A stretch of DNA of 64,000 nt from Yinghuangia seranimata (lineage in GTDB: Bacteria; Actinomycetota; Actinomycetes; Streptomycetales; Streptomycetaceae), in assembly GCF_029953285.1 (NCBI RefSeq), contig NZ_JASAOI010000037.1, positions 1 through 64,000 of the forward strand. The letters run 5' to 3'. The position numbers and the translations under genes were made by a program. The stretch's first letter is position 1. Every line of letters starts with the position of its first letter. Below are positions 52,758 to 60,496 of this stretch, one piece after another. Under the pieces are notes generated by a model. That model had not been told where the DNA came from and made no database searches. It saw only the letters and a list, made by a program, of their open reading frames with translations.

Positions 52758-55555
52758 CCCGCGAACCCGACGGCGTGCCTGGGCAACCGGCGGCGTCCGC
52801 AGGCCTGCACGCGACCGACGGCGCGATCGTGGCCGGCGGAAACGTGAACAACTCGTCGACGCAGTTCGTCCAGGCGCAGCAGGCGTTCGTGCTCCCGGCC
52901 GAGGCGTACGCGCCGATCCCCTCCGACGCCCCAGGGCGTGGTGTGTCGAACATCCGGACGGGGCTGTTCGTGGGAAGGTCCGGCGAACTCGGGGCGTTGG
53001 ACGCGGCGTTCGCCGACCCAGGCGACGTGGTCGTGCACGCGGTGCACGGGCTGGGCGGGGTCGGGAAATCGGCGCTCGCGGCCCGGTGGGCGGCGGGACG
53101 GGGTGAGTCGGTGCGATGGTGGGTCACCGCGGACACCGCGGCCGCGGTCGACGCCGGCGTGGCCGCGCTGGCCCGGGCGCTTCAGCCCGGACTGACGGGG
53201 CTGCCCGCCGAGTTGCAGGCCGAACGCGCGGTGCGGTGGCTCGCGGATCACCCCGGCCGGTGGCTGCTGGTGTTGGACAACGTCGAGGACCCCTCGCACA
53301 TACGCCCGCTCCTGGACCGGGTCTCCGGCGGTCGGGTGCTGGTCACCACCCGTGTGGCCAGCGGCTGGCACCGTCACGCCACCGCCATCCGCCTCGGTGT
53401 CCTCGAACCCGCCGACGCGCTGGACCTGTTCACCCGCATCCTCACCCATCATGGTCCGCGCGACACCGAAGGCGCCGACGCGGTCTGCGCCGAACTCGGG
53501 TACCTCGCCTTGGCCGTCGACCAGGCCGCCGCCTACTGCGCCGAAACCGGCACCACACCCGGCGCCTACCTCGACATGCTCGCCCGCTGGCCCGCGGAAA
53601 TGTTCGCCGCCACCGCCGAAGGTGGGGACTCGGCCCGCACCATCGCCCGGATCTGGCGCCTGACCCTCGACCGTCTCACCGACACCCCCCTCGCCGGGGA
53701 ACTGCTGCGCCTGCTGGCCTGGTACGGCCCCGACCGGATCCCCCGCGACCTCCTCGACGGGGTGGCGGACCCGCCCGTGCTCGTGGCCGCGGTCGGCCGG
53801 CTGGTCGCCTACAACATGGTCACCGACAACCACGACGGCACCGTGTCCGTCCACCGCCTCGTCCAGGCCCTCGCCCGTACCCCCGATCCGGACGACCCCC
53901 ACCGCAGCGCCGACGACATCGACCGCGCCCGCGACACCGCTGCGGAACTCCTCGCCGCCGCCTACCCCCACGAGAGCGGCGACCCCGCGAACTGGCCCCG
54001 GTACCGGGCCCTTGTCCCTCACACCGACGCCCTCGCCGCCCACCACACCGCCGACCACGACACCACCCACACCGCCCTGGCGCTCAACCAAGCCGCCGTC
54101 TACAGACACGAGCACGGCGAGCTCGGCCCCGCCCTCGAAGGCTTCCAGCGCGCCCTGACCACACGCGAGCGGGTGCTGGGCGCCGACCACCCGCACACGC
54201 TGGTCTCGCGCAACAACTTCGCGGCCGTGTTGCACGCGGCGGGGGATCTCGGCCGGGCGATCCCGGTGTACGAACAGACCCTCCGCGACGCCGAGCGGGT
54301 GCTGGGTGTCGACCACCCGAACACACTGAGAGCCCGCAACAACCTCGCGAGCGCGACCTACGCGACAGGGGACCGGGGCCGGGCGGTCCCGCTGTACGAA
54401 CAGGTCCTCAGCGACCGGGCGCGGGTGCTGGGCCCCGACCATCCGGACACGCTGACCTCGCGCTACAACCTTGCGGGCATGTACGAGTCGGCAGGGGATC
54501 TGGACGAGGCCATCCCGCTGTACGCACAGACCCTCGCGGACCGCATGCGCGTGCTGGGTGCCGACCACCCGGACACGCTGGACTCCCAAAACACCCTCGC
54601 GGGCGCGTTGCACGCGGCGGGGGATCTCGGCCTGGCGGTCCCGTTGTACGAGCAGACGCTCGCGGACCGGGTGCGGGTGCTGGGCCCCGACCATCCGGGC
54701 ACGTTGGGCTCGCGCAACAACCTTGCGGGCGTGTACGAGTCGGCGGGGGATCTGGACCGGGCGATTCCGCTGTACGAGCAGAACCTCACCGACGCCGAAC
54801 GAATCCTGGGCGCCGACCATCCGGACACGCTGGTCTCGCGCAACAACCTCGCGTACGTGTACCACTCGGCGGGGGATCTGGACCGGGCGGTCCCGCTGTT
54901 CGAGCAGAGCCACGCGGACCGGGTGCGGCTCCTGGGCCCAGAGCATCCGGACACACTGATGTCGCGCAACAACCTTGCGGGGGCGTACGAGTCGGCGGGG
55001 GATCTGGACCGGGCGATCCCGCTGTACGAGCAGAACCTCACCGACACCGAGCGCGTGATGGGCCCCGACCACCCGAACACGCTGACCTGCCGCGGCAACC
55101 TCGCCGGCGTGTACGAGTCGGCGGGGGACCTGGACAGGGCGATTCCGCTGTACGAGCAGACCTTCGCCGACATGGAGCGCGTGCTGGGCCCCGACCATCC
55201 GAACACGCTGACCTGCCGCAGCAACCTCGCCTCCGCATACCAGTGGGCGGGCGATCTCGGCCGGGCGGTCCCGCTGTTCGAGCAGACCCTCGCGGACCGG
55301 GTGCGGGTGCTGGGCCCCGACCATCCGGACACGCTGGTCTCGCGCAACAACCTTGCGGGGGCGTACGAGTCGGCGGGGGATCTCGGCCGGGCGATCCCGC
55401 TGTTCGAGCAGACCCTCACCGACGCCAAGCGCGTGCTCAGCCGAGGAAATCCGATGATTGCCGTGGTGCGGGCGAACCTGGAAAGGGCGCGCTCCACCGG
55501 CGGTCCAAAACGCGGGCTGAAGCGGGTCCGGCGTTTCCTGGGCCGCCGCTCGTGA
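52754..55555 (+). CDS. NLR-like STAND protein: N-terminal signalling motif, NB-ARC, TPR array
   Basis: A 933-residue protein. Residues 19-38 (HATDGAIVAGGNVNNSSTQF) repeat the motif found twice in the upstream membrane protein. The NB-ARC domain (about 68-400) has P-loop VHGLGGVGKSALAARW, Walker B RWLLVLDNVEDP, the RVLVTTR sensor, and a GYLALAVDQAAAYC segment in place of GLPLA. Ten near-identical 42-residue TPR units (ERVLGPDHPDTLVSRNNLAG type) follow, with a basic tail. Such proteins oligomerise on ligand binding by the repeats. The nearly identical repeats suggest recent expansion. Confidence 0.88.
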   Translation: MTREPDGVPGQPAASAGLHATDGAIVAGGNVNNSSTQFVQAQQAFVLPAEAYAPIPSDAPGRGVSNIRTGLFVGRSGELGALDAAFADPGDVVVHAVHGLGGVGKSALAARWAAGRGESVRWWVTADTAAAVDAGVAALARALQPGLTGLPAELQAERAVRWLADHPGRWLLVLDNVEDPSHIRPLLDRVSGGRVLVTTRVASGWHRHATAIRLGVLEPADALDLFTRILTHHGPRDTEGADAVCAELGYLALAVDQAAAYCAETGTTPGAYLDMLARWPAEMFAATAEGGDSARTIARIWRLTLDRLTDTPLAGELLRLLAWYGPDRIPRDLLDGVADPPVLVAAVGRLVAYNMVTDNHDGTVSVHRLVQALARTPDPDDPHRSADDIDRARDTAAELLAAAYPHESGDPANWPRYRALVPHTDALAAHHTADHDTTHTALALNQAAVYRHEHGELGPALEGFQRALTTRERVLGADHPHTLVSRNNFAAVLHAAGDLGRAIPVYEQTLRDAERVLGVDHPNTLRARNNLASATYATGDRGRAVPLYEQVLSDRARVLGPDHPDTLTSRYNLAGMYESAGDLDEAIPLYAQTLADRMRVLGADHPDTLDSQNTLAGALHAAGDLGLAVPLYEQTLADRVRVLGPDHPGTLGSRNNLAGVYESAGDLDRAIPLYEQNLTDAERILGADHPDTLVSRNNLAYVYHSAGDLDRAVPLFEQSHADRVRLLGPEHPDTLMSRNNLAGAYESAGDLDRAIPLYEQNLTDTERVMGPDHPNTLTCRGNLAGVYESAGDLDRAIPLYEQTFADMERVLGPDHPNTLTCRSNLASAYQWAGDLGRAVPLFEQTLADRVRVLGPDHPDTLVSRNNLAGAYESAGDLGRAIPLFEQTLTDAKRVLSRGNPMIAVVRANLERARSTGGPKRGLKRVRRFLGRRS
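54161..55420 (+). repeat. Ten tandem 126-bp units coding TPR repeats
   Basis: The DNA repeats every 126 bases exactly ten times without an indel, each unit encoding one 42-residue TPR. Segments such as GTGCTGGGCCCCGACCATCC and GCGTACGAGTCGGCGGGGGA recur almost unchanged between units. Such similarity at the DNA level points to recent duplication or gene conversion. Confidence 0.85.
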
Positions 55556-55595
55556 GACACCCTTCGACCCGTGCTGGAAACAGCCTGACAACTCG

Positions 55596-55698
55596 TTCGA
55601 AGCCGCCCTCGGCGGGACCGTCGCCGCCCCACAGGTACGGCGTGCCGAGCGGGGCGCGGGCGAAGTCGATGGCGAGGGCGGCGAACGGATGGGGCAGC
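55596..55698 (-). pseudogene. NlpC/P60 peptidase fragment
   Basis: A leftward frame reads PHPFAALAIDFARAPLGTPY, then LWGGDGPAEGGFE. This matches the helix before the catalytic Cys of NlpC/P60 cell-wall peptidases, where FDCSGL should follow. Here the sequence turns into unrelated residues (RVVRLFPARVEGC), so the Cys, His and the rest of the domain are missing. It is a small relic next to the NLR-like gene. Confidence 0.5.
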
Positions 55699-55788
55699 GC
55701 GGCGACAGGGCCGTGGGGGCTCGGCGCGCGACGGTGCGGAGGGGCCGGGACAATAGGGGGTGGGGCTCGTGGACACCCGGAGGCGACC

Positions 55789-56970
55789 GTGACCCGGACC
55801 GGCGACCCGCTCTTCGACATGTTCGTCACCCGCGCGCTCGGGCTCGTCACGCGCGGCGGCGCCGAGACCGGCGAGGTCGAGGCGGCCGTGGAACGCGTCA
55901 GACCCGGCGACACCGACTCCTGGTACGCCGCGTGGGCCGGGATCGCCGAGCTCGTGGCGGCCGAAGGCGAGGCGAGCCTGGTGCGGGGGCATCGACGGAG
56001 CGCGGCGGAGGCGTTCTGGCGGGCGACGACCTACTTCCGGACGTCGTACCAGCCGCTGTTCGGCAAGCCGGTCGACCCCCGCCTGACGGCGGCGTTCGCC
56101 CGGGAGCGGGAGTGCTTCTCGCGCATGGCGCGGCTGTCGGCACCTCCCGTCGTGACGGTCGAGGTGCCGTACGAGGACACGGTCCTGCCCGGCTATCTGT
56201 GCCTCGCCGACGACGGCAACGGCGCGCCGCGCGCGACGCTGGTGTCGGTCAACGGCTACGACTCCAACATCCACGAGATGTACTGGGCCCACGCGATCCC
56301 TGCGGTGCGCCGCGGCTACGTGTCGCTGCTGGTCGACGGCCCCGGCCAGGGGCAGCCGCTGGTCGAACAGGGGCTGTCGCTGCGCCCCGACTGGGAGGCG
56401 GTGCTGTCCCGCGTCCTCGACTTCGCGTGCACGCGGCCCGAGGTCGACCCGGAGCGCCTCGCGGTGACCGGGTGGAGCCTCGGCGGATTCCTCGCGCCGC
56501 GCGGGGTCGCGGGCGACGCCCGGGTGAAGGCCTTGATCGCCGATCCGGGGCAGTGGGACATGATGGCGCACTTCCCGAAGGAGCTGACGGAGCGCGTGGC
56601 CGACGGCGACACCGCCGAACTCGGCGCGTTCCTGGAGCCGTTGGCGACCAGCCCCGTCGGGCGCTGGAAGTTCGTGCAGCGCGCCCTGTGGGTGCACGGC
56701 GTCGACGGCCTCGGCGAACTGGTGCTCGACATGGCCCGCTACCGGGTCTCCGACGTCGTCGACCGCATCACCTGCCCGAGCCTGGTCGTCGCCAACGAGA
56801 ACGACCCCGTCAGCGAACAGGCCCTCCGACTCCACGACGAACTCCCGGGCCCCAAAACCCTCCTGCGCCTCCCGCGCGGCCAGGGCTACGACAGCCACTG
56901 CCAGACCACGAACCGCTCCGGCTACGACCGCCTGGCGTTCGACTGGCTGGACGACGTCGTCAAGCCTTAG
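55789..56970 (+). CDS. Alpha/beta hydrolase with N-terminal helical domain
   Basis: A 393-residue hydrolase of the FrsA/2,6-dihydroxypseudooxynicotine-hydrolase-like group. An N-terminal helical cap (about 1-120; RSAAEAFWRATTYFRTSYQPLFGKPVDPRL) precedes the alpha/beta core. The core has TLVSVNGYDSNIHEMYWA, LLVDGPGQGQPL, nucleophile elbow VTGWSLGGFLAPRG, the Asp region VVANENDPVSEQA, and a C-terminal His in GQGYDSHCQTTNRS. The GTG at 55789 has GGAGG five bases upstream. The much longer open frame upstream is antisense to nothing and only shadows the NLR gene. Confidence 0.87.
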   Translation: MTRTGDPLFDMFVTRALGLVTRGGAETGEVEAAVERVRPGDTDSWYAAWAGIAELVAAEGEASLVRGHRRSAAEAFWRATTYFRTSYQPLFGKPVDPRLTAAFARERECFSRMARLSAPPVVTVEVPYEDTVLPGYLCLADDGNGAPRATLVSVNGYDSNIHEMYWAHAIPAVRRGYVSLLVDGPGQGQPLVEQGLSLRPDWEAVLSRVLDFACTRPEVDPERLAVTGWSLGGFLAPRGVAGDARVKALIADPGQWDMMAHFPKELTERVADGDTAELGAFLEPLATSPVGRWKFVQRALWVHGVDGLGELVLDMARYRVSDVVDRITCPSLVVANENDPVSEQALRLHDELPGPKTLLRLPRGQGYDSHCQTTNRSGYDRLAFDWLDDVVKP

Positions 56971-57134
56971 CGGACCTGTCGCTGCCGACCGCGGAAGGCC
57001 GTTGCCGTTGTTGAGCACCACCAGCGAAGGAAGGCACCGGCTATCGTCCTGGACCGGCGGCGTGCTTTGGGGCAAGCCCTGTTCCGGCCGCCGCTCCAGA
57101 TGTTCCGGACGCGGTAGCCCCCGAGGCACGACGG

Positions 57135-58370
57135 TCAGGTCGTGACGGCGTCGGACAGCGGGACGTTCGGGTCGGCGAGGCGGTCCGGGTCGACGGTGGC
57201 GCGGACGGCGACCAGGTCGCGGATCGCGTCGGTCTGGTCCCAGACGTTGACGTTCATGCCGGCGAGGACGCGCCCCGACGCGAGCCAGAAGACGACGAAC
57301 TCGCCGGAGTCGCGGGCGCCGCGGAAGACGACCTGGTCGTAGCCGCCCGGGTCGACGTAGCCCTGGTACTCCATGCCGAGGTCGTACTGGTCGGTGAAGA
57401 AGTACGGGACGCGGTCGTAGCGGACGTCCTGGCCGAGCATCGCCTTGGCCGCGGTCTGCGGCTGGTTGAGGGCGTTCGCCCAGTGCTCGACGCGGATGTG
57501 CTTGCCGAGCACCGGGTGGAACGCGCTGGCCACGTCGCCGGCGGCGAAGACGTCCGGGTCGGAGCTGCGCAGCTGCGCGTCGACGCGGACGCCGTTGTCG
57601 ACGGTGAGCCCGGCGTGTTCGGCCAGGCCCGTGTTCGGGGTGATGCCGACGCCGATGACGACCGTGTCGGCGGCGACGCGGGAGCCGTCGTCCAGGCGGA
57701 CGCCCGCCGCGTGCCCGGCGCTGCCGAGGATCTCCGCGACGCCGACGCCACAGCGCAGGTCGACGCCGTGGGACGTGTGCAGGTCCGCGAAGATCCGCGC
57801 GGCCTCGGCCCCCAGCGGCCCCAGCAGCGGCAGCTCGGCCGCCTCCAGGACGGTGACCTCGACGCCCGCGGCGCGGGCCGCGGCGGCGGTCTCCAGGCCG
57901 ATCCAGCCCGCCCCGATGACGACGATCCGGTCGGCCGTCGCGACGGCCTCCTTGATGCGGTCGCTGTCCGGCAGCCGCCGCAGGTAGAGGACGCCGTCCA
58001 GGTCCGCGCCCGGGACGGGGAGCCTGCGCGGGGACGAGCCGGTGGTGAGCAGCAGCTTGGCGTAGCCGAGCCGCGAGCCGTCCTCGAACGTGAGTTCGTG
58101 TGCGGCGGCGTCCAGGCCGGTCGCGGTGACGCCCAGGCGCAGGTCGACGTCGTGCTCGTCGTACCACTCCAACGGGTGAACGTAGACCTCCTCGCGGGTC
58201 TTGTCGCCCATCAGATAGCCCTTGGACAGCGGCGGTCTCTCGTACGGCCGCTCGCGTTCCTCGCCCACCAGGACGATCCGTCCCGCGTAGCCCTGGTCGC
58301 GCAGGGTCTCGGCGGCCTTTGCGCCGCCGAGCCCGGCCCCGACGATCACGAACCCGTTGTCGTCGCCCAC
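57135..58370 (-). CDS. NAD(P)H-dependent ferredoxin reductase-like flavoprotein
   Basis: A 411-residue pyridine-nucleotide-disulfide-type oxidoreductase similar to ferredoxin/rubredoxin reductases of oxygenase systems. FAD binding is GFVIVGAGLGGAKAAETLRDQGYAGRIVLVGEE, with RPYERPPLSKGYL typical of the family. NAD binding is DRIVVIGAGWIGLETAAAARAAG, and the FAD closing motif is PDVFAAGDVASAFHPVLG. The C-terminal reductase domain is complete. The GTG start at 58370 has GAGGAG six bases upstream. No ferredoxin or P450 gene is adjacent in this window. Confidence 0.9.
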   Translation of the reverse strand: MGDDNGFVIVGAGLGGAKAAETLRDQGYAGRIVLVGEERERPYERPPLSKGYLMGDKTREEVYVHPLEWYDEHDVDLRLGVTATGLDAAAHELTFEDGSRLGYAKLLLTTGSSPRRLPVPGADLDGVLYLRRLPDSDRIKEAVATADRIVVIGAGWIGLETAAAARAAGVEVTVLEAAELPLLGPLGAEAARIFADLHTSHGVDLRCGVGVAEILGSAGHAAGVRLDDGSRVAADTVVIGVGITPNTGLAEHAGLTVDNGVRVDAQLRSSDPDVFAAGDVASAFHPVLGKHIRVEHWANALNQPQTAAKAMLGQDVRYDRVPYFFTDQYDLGMEYQGYVDPGGYDQVVFRGARDSGEFVVFWLASGRVLAGMNVNVWDQTDAIRDLVAVRATVDPDRLADPNVPLSDAVTT

Positions 58371-58463
58371 GGTCCACTCCTCGGGCAGCCTCGTTCCGGC
58401 CCCCCGTCACGTTCAAGATCCCCGCGCGGGCGGGTGTTATGCCGCAGGGCGCGGACGTCCTGC

Positions 58464-58928
58464 TCAGTACTCGTTCTTGATGACGAAGAACGAGCCGCGA
58501 ATGGTCCCCGCGAGCTTCGACTTCTGCCGGGCGAACTTGAACCGCGAGGCGAGTTCCTCCGGGACCTCCATCCCGTCGGAGAGCTTGAACCCGACCGCCC
58601 GCTTCCCGGCGTCGGTAATGGTGTACATCACGTTGATCGACAGCCCGCTTTCGTAGAAGACGTAGGCCATCCGGATGTCCTCGACCTGGAAGGACGTGGC
58701 CTCGAGCGGCCGGGACGCGATGACGATGTCGCGTTCCTCCATGAGGATCCGGTGCACCCAGTCGACCGCCTCCTTGGCGTCGCTCGCCGGCTCCACCGTG
58801 AAGTCGTGGTCGTACTTGTTCTTGAAATAGCGGGCCTCGTTCGCCCGCAGACCGGCGAGCGCGGTCGCGACGGGCGACGACTCCAGGCCGACGGTGGAGA
58901 CGGTGTGGAAATCGACGGTGTAGGTCAT
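58464..58928 (-). CDS. Conserved-looking hypothetical protein
   Basis: A 154-residue cytosolic protein that I do not recognise with confidence. It begins MTYTVDFHTVSTVGLESSPVATALAGLRANEARYFKNKYDHDFTVE, with a mixed alpha/beta pattern and a Lys-rich C-terminus (RFKFARQKSKLAGTIRGSFFVIKNEY). The balanced composition and strong codon bias support a real gene. It has fewer Arg and Pro residues than its neighbours. It lies between the ferredoxin reductase-like gene and the unknown gene at 59035 on the same strand. Confidence 0.7.
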   Translation of the reverse strand: MTYTVDFHTVSTVGLESSPVATALAGLRANEARYFKNKYDHDFTVEPASDAKEAVDWVHRILMEERDIVIASRPLEATSFQVEDIRMAYVFYESGLSINVMYTITDAGKRAVGFKLSDGMEVPEELASRFKFARQKSKLAGTIRGSFFVIKNEY

Positions 58929-59034
58929 CGCGGCTGCTTTCTCATCGGCGTCCCGAGGGCTGTACACCTTTTCCCTCGGCCGCCCCGCGCTAAGCCCCGC
59001 GCTCGCCGTGACCGGCGGGTCCCGCCGGCGCGGG

Positions 59035-59592
59035 TCACTGCGCCGAGTTGACCCGGTCCACGCGCTGGTAGCCGGGCTTGGACTGGTACGTCCGGCCGTC
59101 CACGGAGACCCGCTTGTACGCCGCCAGCAGCGTGTCCTGCGGCGTGTCGGCGGGATAGGTGCGGCGGAACCGGCTCTCCCGGGCGGGGTCCTCCAGGTAC
59201 GTGAACGTCCAGGAGACCGTCTCGTGCTTCATCGAGGACAGCGCGAACAGGGCCGCCGGGCCGTAGAACTTCACCTCGTGACCGGCCGACGCCAACGTGT
59301 GGGCGTCGTTGAAGCGGGCGTCGAACAGCTGCGCCGCCGCGTCCAGGGCCGCCTGGAGAGCGGGAATCTCCGCTTCCACGGCGCCCACGGTGGCCCGGGC
59401 GGTGTTGAACGCCGCCAGGATCGCCTTGCACTGGTCCAACACGGGCGCGTCGAGCTGCTCGGCCGGCGCCAGCAGGGCGTCCAACTCCTGGCAGTCGAGC
59501 GTGAATTCGGCGGTCTTGGCGGACCGCACGTCGTCCAGGAAGACCGCTCGCGCGGCCAGCTCCGTCAGCGCCGCGTCGAGCGCCCGGGACAC
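59035..59592 (-). CDS. Hypothetical helical protein downstream of TetR
   Basis: A roughly 185-residue protein of unknown function. The first 105 residues are alpha-helical (ALDAALTELAARAVFLDDVRSAKTAEFTLDCQELDALLAPAEQLDAPVLDQCKAILAAF). A beta-rich end follows (VSWTFTYLEDPARESRFRRTYPADTPQDTLLAAYKRVSVDGRTYQSKPGY). The start is uncertain: GTG 59592 is the only standard start codon after the TetR stop, but its ribosome site is poor. No signal peptide. It probably belongs to the tetR transcript. Confidence 0.55.
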   Translation of the reverse strand: MSRALDAALTELAARAVFLDDVRSAKTAEFTLDCQELDALLAPAEQLDAPVLDQCKAILAAFNTARATVGAVEAEIPALQAALDAAAQLFDARFNDAHTLASAGHEVKFYGPAALFALSSMKHETVSWTFTYLEDPARESRFRRTYPADTPQDTLLAAYKRVSVDGRTYQSKPGYQRVDRVNSAQ

Positions 59593-59654
59593 CTCCGCCA
59601 GCGCGCTCCCGTTCCGCTCACGGGCGACGTCCGGCGCCCACAGGCGTGGTCGGG

Positions 59655-60251
59655 TCAGAGCGGGTCGGTCAGCTGGGCGCGGATGTGGTCGCGCACGGTG
59701 CCCGCCATGTCGGTGGCCGGGTCGTAGAGCCACTGCACCTGAAGGCCGTCCATGAGGGCGATCAACTGGCGTGCGGCGGAGGCGGGTTCGATGCCGGGGG
59801 CCAGCGCGTCCGCGGTGCGCGCGTGCTCGTAGTCGGTGGCCGCGGTGCCGACGGTGCGGTGGTAGCGGTCGCGGAAGTACGCGTGCGCGGGGTGGTCGGG
59901 GGAGGTCGCCTCGGCGGCCAGGGCGGTGAACATCTCGACGATGACCCGGCGTCCGGCGTTGCGCTCGACCACGTCCACGGTGCGGCGCAGGCGTTCGACG
60001 CCGACCGCGTCGTCGGCCAGCAGGTGCCGCGCGTCCTCCTCGTCGCGCGCCTCGAGGACGGCGAGCAGCAGCGCCTCCTTGCTCGGGAAGTGGTGGATCA
60101 GCCCCGGGTGCGACATGCCGCACCGCGCGGCGAGCTCGCGCATCGACGTGCCGCGGTAGCCGGCCTCGCCGAACAGCGCCATCGCCTGCTCGATGATCTC
60201 GCGCTGCTTGGCGCGCCCCTTCGCGTAGCTGCGGCGTGCCTCGCCGGCCAT
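59655..60251 (-). CDS. TetR family transcriptional regulator
   Basis: A 198-residue repressor. The helix-turn-helix reads REIIEQAMALFGEAGYRGTSMRELAARCGMSHPGLIHHFPSKEALLLAVLEARDEED. The C-terminal helical ligand domain ends IALMDGLQVQWLYDPATDMAGTVRDHIRAQL. ATG 60251 is preferred; the frame reaches ATG 60377 through a Gly/Pro/Arg-rich stretch. A perfect 26-bp inverted repeat lies between it and the divergent beta-glucosidase gene. It very likely represses that gene and itself, with a sugar or glycoside as inducer. Confidence 0.88.
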   Translation of the reverse strand: MAGEARRSYAKGRAKQREIIEQAMALFGEAGYRGTSMRELAARCGMSHPGLIHHFPSKEALLLAVLEARDEEDARHLLADDAVGVERLRRTVDVVERNAGRRVIVEMFTALAAEATSPDHPAHAYFRDRYHRTVGTAATDYEHARTADALAPGIEPASAARQLIALMDGLQVQWLYDPATDMAGTVRDHIRAQLTDPL

Positions 60252-60383
60252 GGTGCCCTGACGCCTTCCCGTGCCCGCCGCCCCGCCTGCCGGGGCCGGC
60301 CGTCCGCCGCCCCGGGCCGGGCCCCGGTGCGGTGCACCGGTTCCGACCTGGGCGTTGTCCGGTGGAGATGATCTCATGACCGC

Positions 60384-60409
60384 GAATACCTACCATGTGG
60401 TAGGTATTC
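60384..60409. promoter_or_regulatory. Perfect TetR operator between tetR and beta-glucosidase genes
   Basis: GAATACCTACC (60384-60394) and GGTAGGTATTC (60399-60409) are exact reverse complements around the four bases ATGT. A TATAGT hexamer at 60415-60420, just to the right, could be the -10 element of the beta-glucosidase promoter. Bound repressor would then block polymerase. Confidence 0.75.
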
Positions 60410-60496
60410 ATGCCTATAGTGAGCGGCACCGGCCGCCCGGACCCCCGTCCCGGCGCGGCCGCTCCGCCTTGCACCGGCAAAACTCGGAGTTGACGC

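Noticed and set aside
54161-55420. Possible CRISPR array or satellite repeat
   Set aside because: The 126-bp units are continuous, in frame, and encode canonical TPR helices without unique spacers.
52418-55753. 1111-residue - strand frame with VGAQHP-type repeats
   Set aside because: It is the complementary strand of the TPR units; the repeats come from the coding strand.
53116-56970. Open frame of 1284 residues on the + strand
   Set aside because: It shadows the NLR-like gene in another frame (Arg/Gly/Pro-rich, no motifs). Only its last 393 codons (55789-56970) are a real gene.
54463-58416. Open frame of 1317 residues on the - strand
   Set aside because: It is antisense to the TPR array and the hydrolase and out of frame with the flavoprotein gene. 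The repeats in it merely mirror the 126-bp DNA units.
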